From Armigeres subalbatus (lineage: Eukaryota; Arthropoda; Insecta; Diptera; Culicidae), in contig NC_085141.1 in NCBI RefSeq assembly GCF_024139115.2, forward strand, positions 381,875,278 through 381,939,277: DNA of 64,000 bases, written 5' to 3'. Position numbers and translations under genes: made by a program. The notes under the pieces are model-generated. The model ran no database searches and was not told where the DNA came from. It worked only from the letters and a program-made list of their open reading frames with translations. Below, one piece after another: positions 1 through 10,617 of the stretch (positions within the stretch are counted from its first letter, which is position 1; every line of letters begins with the position of its first letter).

Positions 1-114
1 ACTATAATGAGAGTAGGAAACGTTCCATCTGGAGTCAATGAAGTAATATGTTATGTTAATAAAGTAGAAGAAGATGCCGTATTTGCCTCGACTTACAAAA
101 ACTTCTTCCAATAG
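1..114 (+). pseudogene. C-terminal end of an ORF entering from the left, probably a DNA-transposon protein
   Basis: The first reading frame is open from base 1 to a TAG at 112-114 and encodes about 37 residues, including MRVGNVPSGVNEV and ending in TYKNFFQ. It is followed by about 180 bases with short repeats around TGTCCTCCTTT, ending near 290 in ATATGGTCACCCTAA. Such ends are typical of short-TIR DNA transposons, so I infer the ORF is the end of a transposase or accessory protein. I do not recognise the family. It could also be the last exon of a host gene. Confidence 0.35.
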
Positions 115-292
115 ACTTTAGTGTGCAAAAATCTAACAAATATAATATTCTCATATTAAAAACGAAAAATTGATCGACGTTTCAAATGTTCTCCTTTTTC
201 TTCCAAATGTCCTCCTTTTTCACTACGATTCTGGTGAATGTCCTCCTTTGGAAAATTTTCATATGGTCACCCTAACTGCATTGAGGTTCACT
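115..292. mobile_element. Putative terminal region of a DNA transposon
   Basis: The stretch holds three loosely repeated TCCTCCTTT blocks (near 190-245) and ends in TATGGTCACCCTAA. A related GTGACCATA-type end borders the element at 4202-6890. The other terminus would lie left of the window, so neither length nor target duplication can be judged. Confidence 0.3.
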
Positions 293-310
293 TCTGCTTA
301 AAAAATAGCT

Positions 311-606
311 TCTTCTTCTTCTTCTTATTGGTGTTACATCCCCACACTGGGACAGAGCCGCCTCGCAGCTTAGTGTTCATTAAGCACTTCCTTAGTTATT
401 AACTGCGAGGTTTCTAAGCCAGGTTACCATTTTTGCATTCGTATATCATGAGGCTAACACGATGATACTTTTATGCCCAGGGAAGTCGAGACAATTTCCA
501 ATCCGAAAATTGCCTAGACCGGCACCAGGAATCGAACCCAGCCACCCTCAGCATGGTCTTGCTTTGTAGCCGCGCGTCTTACCACACGGCTAAGGAGGGC
601 CCCTTG
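311..606 (-). mobile_element. Feilai-type tRNA-derived SINE, near full length
   Basis: Read on the minus strand, it has a tRNA-like head with a B-box-like motif GGTTCGATTCC, then the Feilai body (blocks such as CTGCGAGGCGGCTCTGTCCC), and ends in an AAG-rich tail at 311-326. A perfect 10-bp direct repeat AAAAATAGCT at 301-310 and 607-616 flanks it and is the target-site duplication. Transcription would be by RNA polymerase III and mobility depends on a LINE in trans. Feilai is known from Aedes, so this copy is a main clue to the organism. Confidence 0.88.
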
Positions 607-616
607 AAAAATAGCT

Positions 617-1640
617 ATCCGTGCTAAATATCGTTCAAAAAAGCTTTTATTTGATTTTAATTAACGATGTGCAGCACTCATTTCAGTCATAGCGATTCCC
701 ATTCCGGCATACAAAAAAAAACAGTTCCCGGCCTAAGCAAAATTTCACTCAATCTCTCAACATTTTACTCTCATTCTCTCTCGGGACGGTAGAAAATGCG
801 ACGTAAACAAAAATATGCACGTTCCACGACAACAAGATGCCAGATGGTATTTTTCATAATCATTTTTATTTGGTTGAGAAGACATATTTACTCATCCAAA
901 TTTCTTCCAAATACTTAAAAACAATTTTTTTTTCACCTTTTGAAATCGAGAGAATTATAAATAACATGATAGCACCAACGTATTAGACAGTTTCCCTATT
1001 AACAATGAAGGATCATTTTCATACTCCTGGCCTTTTGGCAGCACGGTGCGACAAGAAGCTCTTGGGCCGAGGTGATTTTTTGATCGGTTTGAGGATACAT
1101 TTTAAAATGTATTCTAATGTGTTTAAATAAGTTCTTGTGAAACGAAAAATTAGGAAGAATTGAAGCGCGTGTGTGTAGAATTATGGTGTGGTGATTAACA
1201 GCTTCAAGCAATGGTTGTATCGAGCACTGTGACGATTTTCAGGTAGGTGTTTATTTGATGATACCGTTTTGTAAAAGTGGAAAGAATCACTCCGGCTCAG
1301 TGGTGTGGCATCGGAGAGCGAAATTTTAAAATCTACATTTTTATTTTCTACAATTGGATCAATTAGGAGTAAAACAAGTGGTTGAAAAATATTGAGTATT
1401 GTGAAAAATAAATGGGAGACTTTTTAAAAATTATCAATCATGAACCTACGGCTTTCAAACAGTATAAATCATTAGTTTTATGTGCAGTGAGCCGGGAACC
1501 GGGTCCATAGGCCCAAGTAGTGATTTACCCTAATGTCAATAATTTTTTTTTTTTTTTGGAAATTTCCTTGCGTTAATGAAAATTTTGCATTATCAAGGGA
1601 AATTTTATATTTATTGGAAGCTTGATTTCTTGGAACTTTA
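617..1640. other. No recognisable gene or repeat
   Basis: AT-rich sequence with short ORFs only. A possible splice donor occurs near 1241 (CAGGTAGGTG), but no coding sequence supports it. Confidence 0.4.
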
Positions 1641-2640
1641 ATTTTTTTAAATGTTTAGTTTTTTGGACGAAAGAGGAATTTTCGGAGGAACTACTGGAGG
1701 AAGGAATTCTTGAAGGATGTCTAGAGAAGCTTCCATAAGAATTATTGGAGGTACTTCCGGATAAACCTACAGTGGAACTTTCGGAAAAAAAAACTTCGAG
1801 GAATTACCGAATGAATTTTTGGAGGAATTACTTTAGAAACTGCGGAGAATTTCCTAGAAGAACTTCCGGAGGAGTTTCTTTGAGGAATTTCCGAAGTAAT
1901 TCCTTTGAGGAAGTTCCGGAGGTATTCCTTTAAGGTTTGTCTGGAGGAAGCCGAGCAGCACAAGTCGGACCAAAATGGTTGCTGCAACTTGATTGTGACT
2001 AAATCTGGTCACGTTTGAGTTGCAGTAATTTATGTGGAACATGTGTGCTTCTAGGGAGCTGAGGAATTCCTTGGAGAAAATCTGGACGAATATGCTTTGT
2101 AGAACTTCTGGAGGAATTCCTTTGTAGTCCTTCCGGAGGAATTACTTTGAGGAACTTCCGGAGGAATTCCTTTGACAAACTTCCGGAGGAATTTCTTTGG
2201 GTAACTTCTGAATGAATTTCATTGAGGAATACCTTGAGGAAATTTTGAAGGAACTCCCGGAAGAATTTGTAGAGGAACTCCCGAAGGAATTTGTGGAAGA
2301 ACTTCCGGAGAAATTTCTGGAGGAACATCTTTGAGAAATTCCTGAAGAATTTCCAGAGGATTTTCGGAAGGAACTTCCGGAGGATTTCCTGGAGTAGCTT
2401 TGGGAGGATTTCATGGAGTTGAAATTGGAGAGAATTTTCTGAAAGAACTTCAAGACGATTTCCTGGATGAACTTCCGGAAGAATTCCTTGATTTTTATCC
2501 AGAGAAATTCCTGGAGGAGCTTCAGAAGGGAATACCTTTCAGTAACTTCCGAAGGAATTCCTTTGTGGAACTTCTGGAGGAATTTAACACTCGGAAGAAT
2601 TTCTGGGACAACTCCCGGAGGAATTCCTAGAATGGTTTCC
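1640..2640. repeat. Degenerate tandem array of GGAATTCC-containing units
   Basis: Units of about 24-30 bp repeat with consensus close to GGAGGAATTCCTTTGAGGAA, with many indels. Each unit carries the palindrome GGAATTCC or a relative. Open frames across the array, such as the minus-strand frame at 2142-2849 rich in Ser, Gly and Phe, are by-products of the repeat and not genes. Related arrays occur at about 18.7-20.2, 21.6-22.5, 24.25-24.6, 58.6-58.8, 60.25-61.5 and 62.6-63.2 kb. Confidence 0.75.
1950..2040. repeat. Dispersed repeat copy inside the GGAATTCC array
   Basis: A block beginning CCGAGCAGCACAAGTC and running through GACTAAATCTGGTCAC interrupts the array. A clearly related block in the same orientation lies at about 60093-60165, also inside an array of this type. 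Confidence 0.6.
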
Positions 2641-4191
2641 GGCCGATGGTTTGTATTGAAAGGGTTTCCAGTCATTTTATCAACCCGGAATTCGGTCATC
2701 TTGAATTCCAAAATGGTGCCAAACATCGATTTCCGGCTTCTACTCATCGAGCCAATTCCGGCAATATCCATATTGTATGGACCCGAACATGGTGACTTCA
2801 ATAGCGCAGGTTTGGGCGGCATATCGGATCTAGGACGAAATACGAACATCTTGGTGCTCCTGTCCTGTCTTTAGGTGTTATTTGAAGAAAAATCTTCTTG
2901 ATGTCTCCTGAAACTGACACGAAAAACAATCGGAAACCACTGAGGTTTGGTTTGAGAAGATCCGGACCTTTCAGCAAGTATGACTTGAAGGAAACTGCTC
3001 CAGCTTTTGCCGCAACATCCCATATCAACCAAATTTTCGCCGGTTTCTTCGGGTTGATGAGGATTCCTAAAGCTAGAAACCAAGTCCTCCGAGGATCGAT
3101 GGAGGTCGCTTCTGACTGGCTGACTTTGCGTCTATACCTTCCGCTCGTAGTCGCATAATTGCTCGCGAACTCACTGCATCAAGGCAGCATTTCGGATCAG
3201 CTTCTTCTACAACGCTTGGCCATTGGATACGTATTCGGGAACTCCGGATCGTCAACTTTCCATAGGAGACCAGAATCGAATTTAGTTTTTGTACACCTCG
3301 CTGAAGCCACCAGTAATTGCCTCGCTCTTTTGTATTCATCTAATTTAATCGTCTTTCCTGGATTAGTAGATCCGTTTTCTTCCAGCGTAAAATCATCTCG
3401 AAGCTATTCGTTTAGAAGATCGTCCACGGTCGGCGCCGCAGCCATGTGGAAGTTAACACTCGATCTCAGCAGCGTCTACATATACTGCCCAATATAATCG
3501 ACACTTAGCTGCTATAAAATCAAACGGTCCTCCCTCACGCAACCGCAGCGGAACCCCGAGACGAAGTGCAGAATGGACTTGTATTCTAGATTTTTCCCCT
3601 CGATCGCTGCTGTTTACTTCGCATTTAATCCTCTTTAGAGTCCTGGGAGCGCACAGCTGACCTCACTAGCGGCGCAAACTAGCTTAGCCATGAATTCGCC
3701 GGAGGTTGATATCTTAGTCCTCCTTTGTTGGTCTGTGAATGTGGCCCAGTCCAATATCATTAGCCCCGGCAGTTTCTCAACCAGTTCCTGCATGAGCATT
3801 GGGTTGGCCAAATGTTCTTCCTGGTCTGCCGCTTGAAGATGGTCTACAAAATTCTGCACTGCCAATCCAAATTCCAAAATTGATTCTGGGCGGTAATGTC
3901 TAGGTCCGGGTGTTTAGCGGATTTTCTCGTGTAGCGACCGAACCAGCAGTTTGGGGTGGCAATAAAGAGTGCGAAAGGTATTTAAGACTTGCGGTACAAC
4001 GTTTCCGAAAAACCACACGCTGCCGTCGACTCCTCTAGACTGCTATTAAACATCGGCTAGTCAACTGAATTCCCACTGAAAGTTGGTAGATCCTTGTCAA
4101 CATTCTACCTGGCTGCTATTTGCTGCGAGTTTAGACTCCCTGAAGGTCCATTCTGCTTCCGAAGATGGGGATCCAGTGATCTTTCTGGATG
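2641..4191 (-). mobile_element. BEL/Pao LTR-retrotransposon fossil: gag and reverse-transcriptase pieces
   Basis: Minus-strand frames contain gag-like motifs near 4110-4050 (DLPTFSGNS) and 3870-3640 (AVQNFVDHLQA, NPMLMQELVEKLPG), followed by an RT region near 3440-2830 (WDVAAKAGAVS, LLKGPDLL, FRLFFVSVSGDIK). This order and these motifs are those of BEL/Pao elements, whose Pol copies genomic RNA into cDNA in a virus-like particle. Stops and frame changes break every domain. Protease, integrase and both LTRs were not seen. The left end runs into the GGAATTCC array, and the right end is interrupted at 4192 by the 4202-6890 insertion. Confidence 0.75.
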
Positions 4192-4201
4192 ACTCAATGA
4201 T
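4192..4201. repeat. Left copy of a 10-bp target-site duplication
   Basis: ACTCAATGAT here is repeated exactly at 6891-6900 and brackets the element with inverted ends AATGTGACCA and TGGTCACATT. Confidence 0.75.
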
Positions 4202-5089
4202 AATGTGACCAGATAAATTTTGTGTGAGCGCGGGACAAAAAAAGTTCAGAGTTGAATATGTTTTAGTAATAACGCTTAAATCAAATCTTTCAATTTTTAA
4301 TTTGTTAGCAATGCTTAGTTTGCTTATTTTTCCATTTTAGAAGTCAAAGCTTTCTTCAAACGTTGAATGTGCAGCTAGATGTAGCTGCCATGGAGTTTCA
4401 TATAATTTTGAAGTTCAGCAGTTCCCTGTCCAATATCTGCAAAACTGTTGCAACTATCGAATTGCAGTTAAAAAGCATTGCAGTTAAGGCTCAAGACTCC
4501 ATCACAATGTTTTGAGAATTAATGACTGTATCGCTTGTCTGTAATAGTGAGGCAATTGGTACGGAAAAGTGCAGCAGCGATAGATAAATTTTGTTTACAA
4601 CTGGGGTGGGTGGAAATGGGGTGTTAAAAATATGCCAGCTGATGCATAATGTTGCCAGACTTGACGAAATGTTTATTCTATATCACAACACATGTTCACG
4701 GTGTATCAAATATATGGGTATTTATCGGTTTAAAATTTTTTATTCACCACTTGGAATTTAACAGCGGCTTACATAACATGTTTAAATATTTATTTCTGGT
4801 ATATTTGTTCAATCCGACAAACAGCAATGATTTTTTCCAATAAACAAATCTGGCAACGGAGAAGAGATGATTATTTCCTTGTGTATGCACACCTTTGTTT
4901 GCGTGTTCGCTGGCGTATACGTTGTATTGTTCGGATTGAATGAAGTTGCATCGCGTAGATTTTGAACTCACCATTTCACTTATTGCGCTAGTGAATTTGA
5001 GTCTTCCGCATTTTATTGCATTCACAATACGGTCGTCAAATTTGTCTCTCACTTCGATTTTTGGGAAGCAGTTTTCGACAGTTTTTGGA

Positions 5090-5383
5090 CGCGAAGTGAA
5101 TTAATTGGTAGTCAATATTGAAGAAAAATGTGAAACTCAGTTAGTGAATATGTTTTAGGAGTGATTAAATCAAGAAAACAGTGGGAAAAGATCAAGTGAA
5201 AAATCAAGTGCGTGTGTATGTGTTTGCTCCGAACGTTCGGAGTTAGTATGCGTTCGAAAAAATACGAATGCCGGCTCAGGAAAAAAGGCAGTTTTCATAG
5301 TTTTTCCTGCAATTCCTCAGTAATTGTTAATTTGGATAAGTGAAAAACTAATATGGAAATGCCATGAATATATTATGATGGAG
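5090..5383 (+). other. Possible untranslated first exon ending at a consensus donor
   Basis: The sequence ends in two in-frame ATG codons (5375, 5378), then GAG and a consensus donor GTAAGTC at 5384. The block resembles an insect 5' UTR in composition. No downstream exon was identified, and it lies inside the 4202-6890 element, so it could be transposon-derived or chance. Confidence 0.2.
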
Positions 5384-6305
5384 GTAAGTCGTCAAATAGC
5401 GCAAAAATGTTGAATTTAGTTCAAAACTTTATTAGTATTAGTGCGGATTCGAATAAAATCATCGTCATTATCGGATTGATTACGGTTTATAGAGCCTTAA
5501 ATGACTTTCAGCTGTTGATCGTCTTGTGTATAGAATTTTGTTTGAAAATATGTTTGTATGTAGCGATAGAAGCAGTGATAGGTATCGAACCTCGAAAATT
5601 GTTTTCCGATTAACCTAAATAACTCTTTCTAAAATACATATCAAAAGTAGATACTGTGATTATGAATTAATTAGAAACATATTTCTCTAAAAGTCTATTC
5701 TGGTTGAAGCCTTCACCTTCAGGAATATGGTCCACGGCCCAATTTATTTCCGAACAGGTTATACTGAAGAGATATCTGCTCAGAAAATCAAAGCTTCCGT
5801 CCCATTTCAGATTGCTTGCGTTCCGCTTATTTGCCAAAATATATTTCGCCTCAAAAGCACCAAATCCCATTAAAAGCGTATTTTATGTTACCTATAGATT
5901 TATTTTCTATTGTTTTAAGCAAAGAAAGTAAATTCGATTAATTCGATGGAGAATAACACGCAGAAATCAAGCAATGATGCAAACCGCAAGTCTAATCATG
6001 AAGGATTCTCTGTGCCATGAGTCGGGTAGTGTTTGACTCACGCTTGGTTTAAATTTTGGAAAAGATTTAAGAATTTGAGTTTTTCCCAACACTGCTATCG
6101 ATATCCAATATCAGCACAGTAAAAGTCGTCTTCTAACTGGGGTAGATTTTACGCCAGATTTTGGTCAGCATGGCATTTAAATGGAGTGGAATTTTTTACG
6201 TTCCGTGTCGAAATCCAAGCAATTACGCAGCAGGAAATACATGGAAGCAAAATCTGCTTACAAGATTCCCAGGATATAAGGCTTGGGTAAAACAATGATG
6301 CTACC

Positions 6306-6608
6306 ACGAATTGCATCAGCTGTTGGGAGAACCATCCATCGTTCACACCGCGAAAATCGGACGACTGCGATGGGCCGGGCACGTAGCCAGAATGTCGGAC
6401 AGTAACCCGGTGAAAATGGTTCTCGACAACGATCCGACGGGCACAAGAAGGCGAGGTGCGCAGCGGGCAAGGTGGATCGATCAGGTGGAAGATGACTTGC
6501 GGACCCTCCGTAGGACTGCGTGGTTGGCGACGTGTAGCCATGGACCGAGCCGAATGGAGAAGACTCTTATATACCGCACAGGCCACTTCGGCCTAAGTCT
6601 GAATAAAT
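6306..6608 (+). mobile_element. LINE fragment: C-terminal region downstream of the reverse transcriptase
   Basis: The frame encodes RLRWAGHVARM, RRRGAQRARWIDQVEDDL and ends GLSLNK before TGA, the conserved tail of an Aedes non-LTR retrotransposon ORF2. The same segment is better preserved on the minus strand at 10618-11099. A frameshift near 6515 breaks the frame relative to that copy. Clade assignment is uncertain. Confidence 0.7.
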
Positions 6609-6900
6609 GATAAAATGAAAACAAACTATAGAGATAATTTAGTTTCAGTCGTAGGAGAACATTTTAATCTTGATTTCTATGATCCATATGATTGCCTTAC
6701 AAAACGTTAGATTTAGTCAAAATTATATTTTTTTAGTATTAGCTAATAATGTATTCTATTTTTCTGTATTTCGCGGGACATTATTTAAAAATAAGTTGAA
6801 TGCGGGACGTTTCGCGGGACGCTTTTCAGCGCGGGACAAATAGTGAAAATGCGGGACTGTCCCGCGAAACGCGGGACGTATGGTCACATTACTCAATGAT

Positions 6901-7140
6901 AGTTCCTGTGGGGTTTGAGTGAAATGTCTTCAGCGTGTGTTTATAGATTCACACCTCAGCGTGTCAATCGGTGAGCAGCAAGCCATGACTCTGCCTCTTC
7001 TGTTCAGATCTCCACGGCGTGCACACGCATCCACGGAGAGTCGCTGTCATAATTTCGTTCCGGCCATACTTGTTGGCGATCCTGCCAGTCTACTTTTTGG
7101 ATCCAATCGTTGATTTTATGAGGTGAGATAAATTCAAGTG
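6901..7140 (-). mobile_element. Probable continuation of the BEL/Pao fossil beyond the insertion
   Basis: The target duplication shows that 6901 was contiguous with 4191 before the 4202-6890 element inserted. On the minus strand the segment would precede the gag motif at 4110. Open frames are short and the homology is not obvious, so membership is inferred mainly from contiguity. Confidence 0.4.
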
Positions 7141-7189
7141 GCTAAATTGTTAAGGGTGACATATTTTAATTTGCAAACCCAAAAGGGGC

Positions 7190-7925
7190 GTATGGAAGAC
7201 CGTCGGAAAAAGGTTTGTGGTTTTCAAAATTACAAGACCCGTCTCGAAGTTCAAACCCCACTGAAGGTTACCCTCTGAACTAAATCTGTCACATGGTGTG
7301 CATATGCATAATCGTGTTTCAGACATAGTAACTGATTATATGTTGTGTGTGTATACTGAATTTATTTTTACACTCCCAACGAGGAGTGGAATGCTGTATA
7401 CGTCGACAACTTTAGATACTTTACCAAAAAAATCAACCAAAGACGGGTATTCAACCTGGACCCTCTACACTTACACTGAAATAAATACCAGATGAGGAAA
7501 GATGCGACCAAAGGCGAGAAAGTGAAAATTTGTCTCTTGTCCAGTCGTGTTTCTCCAGTAAGCAGAGCGATCAGCCGATCGTCGAAATTTAGTTTTGCTT
7601 TGTGCGGAAAGCAAAACGATCACAAAACGAAAACGTTGTTTTCGAAATCACAAGACGCGTCTCAAAGACAATCGGATAATAGTTTGTGGTTTGCTGAATC
7701 ACAAGACGTGTGCGGAAGACCGTCGGAAAATGGTTTGTGGTGACGCGTCTGAAAGACCGCTGGAGAAATGGTTTGTGGTTTGAAGAACCACAAGGCTCTT
7801 CTGGAAGATTGAAATTGGTTTGTGGTTTAGAAAACTATTAGGCGTGACTGAAAGATAGTCGAAAAATGTATTGCAGTTTGTGAAACTACAAGGTGCGTAT
7901 CGAAGACCAACACGGACGAACACGG
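7190..7925. repeat. Tandem array of ~50-bp units around GGTTTGTGGTTT
   Basis: Successive units share the order CACAAGACGCGTCT, then GAAGACCGTCGGAAAA, then TGGTTTGTGGTTT, at about 7190-7255 and then 7650-7905. A block at 7545-7625 with TTTGCTTTGTGCGGAAAGC reappears in opposite orientation at 28300-28400. The pattern suggests regulatory or LTR tandem repeats of a retroelement, but no LTR ends were confirmed. Confidence 0.55.
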
Positions 7926-8395
7926 ATTTCCAGATAAACTGACACGGTTGATCAAGGCGGCGATGGATCGGGTGATGTGCGAGTTTCGAGTTTCAGGGGC
8001 ATTCTCGAATCCCTTTGCAAGGTGATGGCCTTTCATGACTGCTATTGAACATCGCTTTGGAAGGGGTAATACGAAGAGCAGGAACCAACACGAGTGGTAC
8101 AATTTTCAATAAGTCCGTCCAGCTATTTGGCTTCGCCGACAACATAGATATTATGGCCCGTAACTTTGAGAATATGGAAGTAGCGTACATCAGACTGAAG
8201 AGGGAAGCTAAGCGGATCGGACTGGTCATCAACACGTCGAATACGAAGTACATGATAGGAAGATGTTCAAGAAGAGACAATGTGAGCCACCCAGCGCGAG
8301 TTTGCATCGGTGGTGACGAATCGATATGGTAGACGAATTTGTGTACTTGGGCTTACGGGTGACTGCCGAAAATGATACCAGCAGCATCATTTTAG
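7921..8395 (+). mobile_element. Non-LTR reverse-transcriptase fragment (palm/thumb region)
   Basis: A nearly continuous frame reads through DKLTRLIKAAMD, NIALEGVIRRAG, the catalytic-loop region FADNIDIM (normally FADD; the second Asp is replaced by Asn), GLVINTSNTKYM and FVYLGLRVTAEND. These are successive motifs of a mosquito LINE RT. A frame change near 8040 and a stop near 8330 disable it. A related copy is at 56227-56640. Confidence 0.78.
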
Positions 8396-8674
8396 TCTAG
8401 GTCACACTAGTTCAATTGAGGATCAATTTAAACAGAGCTTCGAAGACATTCTTAATTAAGAGAATCTTTTACTAGAAAATTTAAAAATATGAAAGCCTTG
8501 TGTGATGATAGTAATTTTTACATACTTATCAAAAAACTTCCTGAGATCTCTTTATCCTTTTTGGTTAATTTATTTAACAGATGTTTTCAATTTGCATACT
8601 TCCCAGATAAATAGAAAAACGCCAAAGTTGTTCCAGTTTTGAAGCTGGACAAAAATCCTTCTGAGGCTTCTAGT

Positions 8675-8808
8675 CAGTGGCGTAGCCAGGGGGGTGGTTT
8701 TGGGCATAAAACCCCCCCCAAAGACAAAATTTTTAGAAGAAATTTTTTTTTTCGAAAAAAAAAAGTTCAGAAAACCCCCCCCAGACCAATTTTCTGGCTA
8801 CGCCACTG
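8675..8808. mobile_element. 134-bp non-autonomous hAT-type MITE
   Basis: Perfect 15-bp terminal inverted repeats CAGTGGCGTAGCCAG and CTGGCTACGCCACTG are bordered by an exact 8-bp direct repeat CTTCTAGT (8667-8674 and 8809-8816). CAGTGGC-type ends with 8-bp duplications are diagnostic of hAT elements. The inside is poly-G/C and poly-A and codes for nothing. It interrupts the Jockey RT. Confidence 0.9.
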
Positions 8809-9373
8809 CTTCTAGTTATCGCCCGATCAGTTAGCTTCCTTCAATAAGCAAACTGTTTGAAAAGATTATTTTAAATAGAATGATGGTTCATATTAATGAC
8901 AATTTTCTGCTGATGAGCAACTTGGTTTTCGCCATGGGCATTCAACCACTCATCAATTATTAGGACACTAAATTAATGATTTCGTGTGTGTTACTTCTAC
9001 GTGAAGTTAAACGATTTACAATGATATGGAAATGCTAATATCATCTTCCAAACTTGGACGTACATGTTCATGATAGCATTAGAGGCGAAAGTATAGAATT
9101 GATAGTTCCGTTAGGATACGGCAGGCATGAAGAATGTTTTTATAGAAGTCGATTTGAAAGCGAGCGGAGGGCAATATTTGTGATGGCACATATCGCACGA
9201 CCTTCCTTCTGCCAAGCTCCCGTATGAAGGGGAGGAAGAATATCAGTGTGGAAGCTGATATATCTCCACTGGCAAAAGGAAGGTGGTTTGACTTGCTCAT
9301 ATGCCATCGCGTGCGGAAGGATTTGCTATCGACAGTACTGTCCCCAAATTTCTAATATGACATCAGCATTTAG

Positions 9374-9444
9374 TCGAATAGGATTTTTATGGCACAGTTC
9401 TGACACAATGAGAAAACAGAACTGTGCAATAAAAATCTATTCGA
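9374..9444. repeat. Compact hairpin with ~28-bp stem
   Basis: The left arm at 9374-9402 (TCGAATAGG...) pairs with 9417-9444 (...CTATTCGA), with one bulge and one mismatch around a 14-nt loop. Size and near-perfect pairing resemble a precursor microRNA, but it lies in an insert within a dead Jockey element, so a small MITE remnant is equally likely. Confidence 0.6.
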
Positions 9445-10169
9445 AGGAAGGACAATATATTAGGAGTTATGAATTTAATTCGATTCAACAAATCTGAAGG
9501 ATATTCGACTGGAGTTGCTCTTCTTGATATAGAGAAAGCACTTGACAGTGTTTGGCATGGAGGTTTGATTGTAATATTGATAAATTTTAATTTTCCTCAA
9601 TATATTATTAAATTGATCCAACATTATCTATCAGATCGCTTACTACAGGTAAACTATCAGAATTCGAAATCTGAAAGATTTCCTGTAAGAGCTGGTATGG
9701 GGCCCATATTGTATAACATTTTTAATTCTGACTTACCTGATTTATCACCAAAACCAATCTTTGTTTGCAGATGACACGGACCTTTCCGTCGAAGGGCGAA
9801 ACCCTCGAGTCGTTTGTAGTAGATTGAAAACAAGTTTGGATTTTTTTCCACCCTCTGGTTAAAATCGAAAATTTTGCGGAATGCGAAACAAATTTTTGAT
9901 TTGCAAACAAATTTTAGACCAGCCATGTTGTATGCACAGTGCTGTGCCAATATGGACTAGTTGCTGCAATACCAGAGAGAAGGCACTTTAGAGGATTCAA
10001 AATCAAATTTTGAATATGATTCTGAAGTTGCATTCGTGTAATAGTATTTAGAGAATTTCTAATACTGAGATATTGCAACAAATGTCCAATAAAATAATTC
10101 CCAATTTTAGACAAAAATCGTTGCAATCTTCTCCTTGTACCCTTAGTATAAATTAGGCTAAGTTTGTAA

Positions 10170-10345
10170 GTAAGATTTGCGATTTGGGCGTAACTTATTT
10201 TATAAATATACATTGTTTCATGAATTCCGGAGAATGCGAGCGTTTTAATCAAAACTAATTCTTTTATCTGATAGAGGAAAGTTTGTGGTTTGTTACGCCC
10301 AAATCGCAAAATAAGTTACGCTCAAATCGCAAATCGGTTCCGAAT
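10170..10345. mobile_element. Degraded copy of the ATTTGCGATTTGGGCG inverted-repeat MITE
   Basis: GATTTGCGATTTGGGCGTAA at about 10176 and its reverse complement near 10305-10335 are the ends of the element seen intact at 33723-34170. The interior is shorter and the outer CGGGACC bases are missing on the left. Confidence 0.65.
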
Positions 10346-10605
10346 TCCTACCTACATGGCTCAACCAGAGGAAAAATCCTACCTGGCAGAGGCAATGAAT
10401 TATTGGCAGTGGCTGAGTTTCTATCCGCCGCTGCCACATCCAGGCGCTATAGTATATGCGTAAAATAGCCAACATGTATTAATCGCCAGAAATTTGTATG
10501 GCGAAAGACATCTAATGCGGGCTTTCTCAAAATTAGGAACTTTCCATGAAAAACTATTTGATACCGGTTATGAAGGATGGTGTCCGCTACTCCGCCTACC
10601 AAATA
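10346..10605. other. No recognisable feature
   Basis: Short stretch between a MITE and a LINE insertion. No ORF or repeat structure was seen. Confidence 0.35.
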
Positions 10606-10617
10606 TTTTTTCGATTA

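Larger units (their letters stand above)
4202..6890. mobile_element. 2.7-kb DNA-transposon-like element with short TIRs and a 10-bp TSD
   Basis: The ends are exact inverted repeats (AATGTGACCA at 4202-4211, TGGTCACATT at 6881-6890), bordered by the 10-bp direct repeat ACTCAATGAT. Just inside both ends lie GCGGGAC-rich blocks; the right one (6770-6880) is a cluster of GCGGGAC/GTCCCGC palindromes. Target duplications of 9-11 bp are characteristic of Mutator-like elements, so that is my best guess, but no transposase ORF was found. A LINE fragment sits inside at 6306-6608. The element lies inside the BEL/Pao gag region, so it is younger than that copy. Confidence 0.65.
8396..10175 (+). mobile_element. 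Jockey-clade LINE fossil, interrupted
   Basis: The piece at 8600-8960 encodes SYRPIS-type and FGFRHGHSTTHQLL-like motifs with stops. The piece at 9480-9770 encodes GYSTGVALLDIEKALDSVWH and FPVRAGMGPILYNIF, and 9910-10140 encodes MLYAVPIWTSCC-like and ILQQMSNKII-like motifs of the C-terminus. Together they form a Jockey-type RT ORF with internal loss and many stops. A hAT-type MITE (8675-8808) and an unexplained ~500-bp insert (about 8963-9458) split it. A second 3' fragment lies at 23010-23175. Confidence 0.75.

Noticed and set aside
2142..2849. 235-codon minus-strand ORF rich in Ser/Gly
   Set aside because: Product of the GGAATTCC array running into the BEL/Pao remnant.
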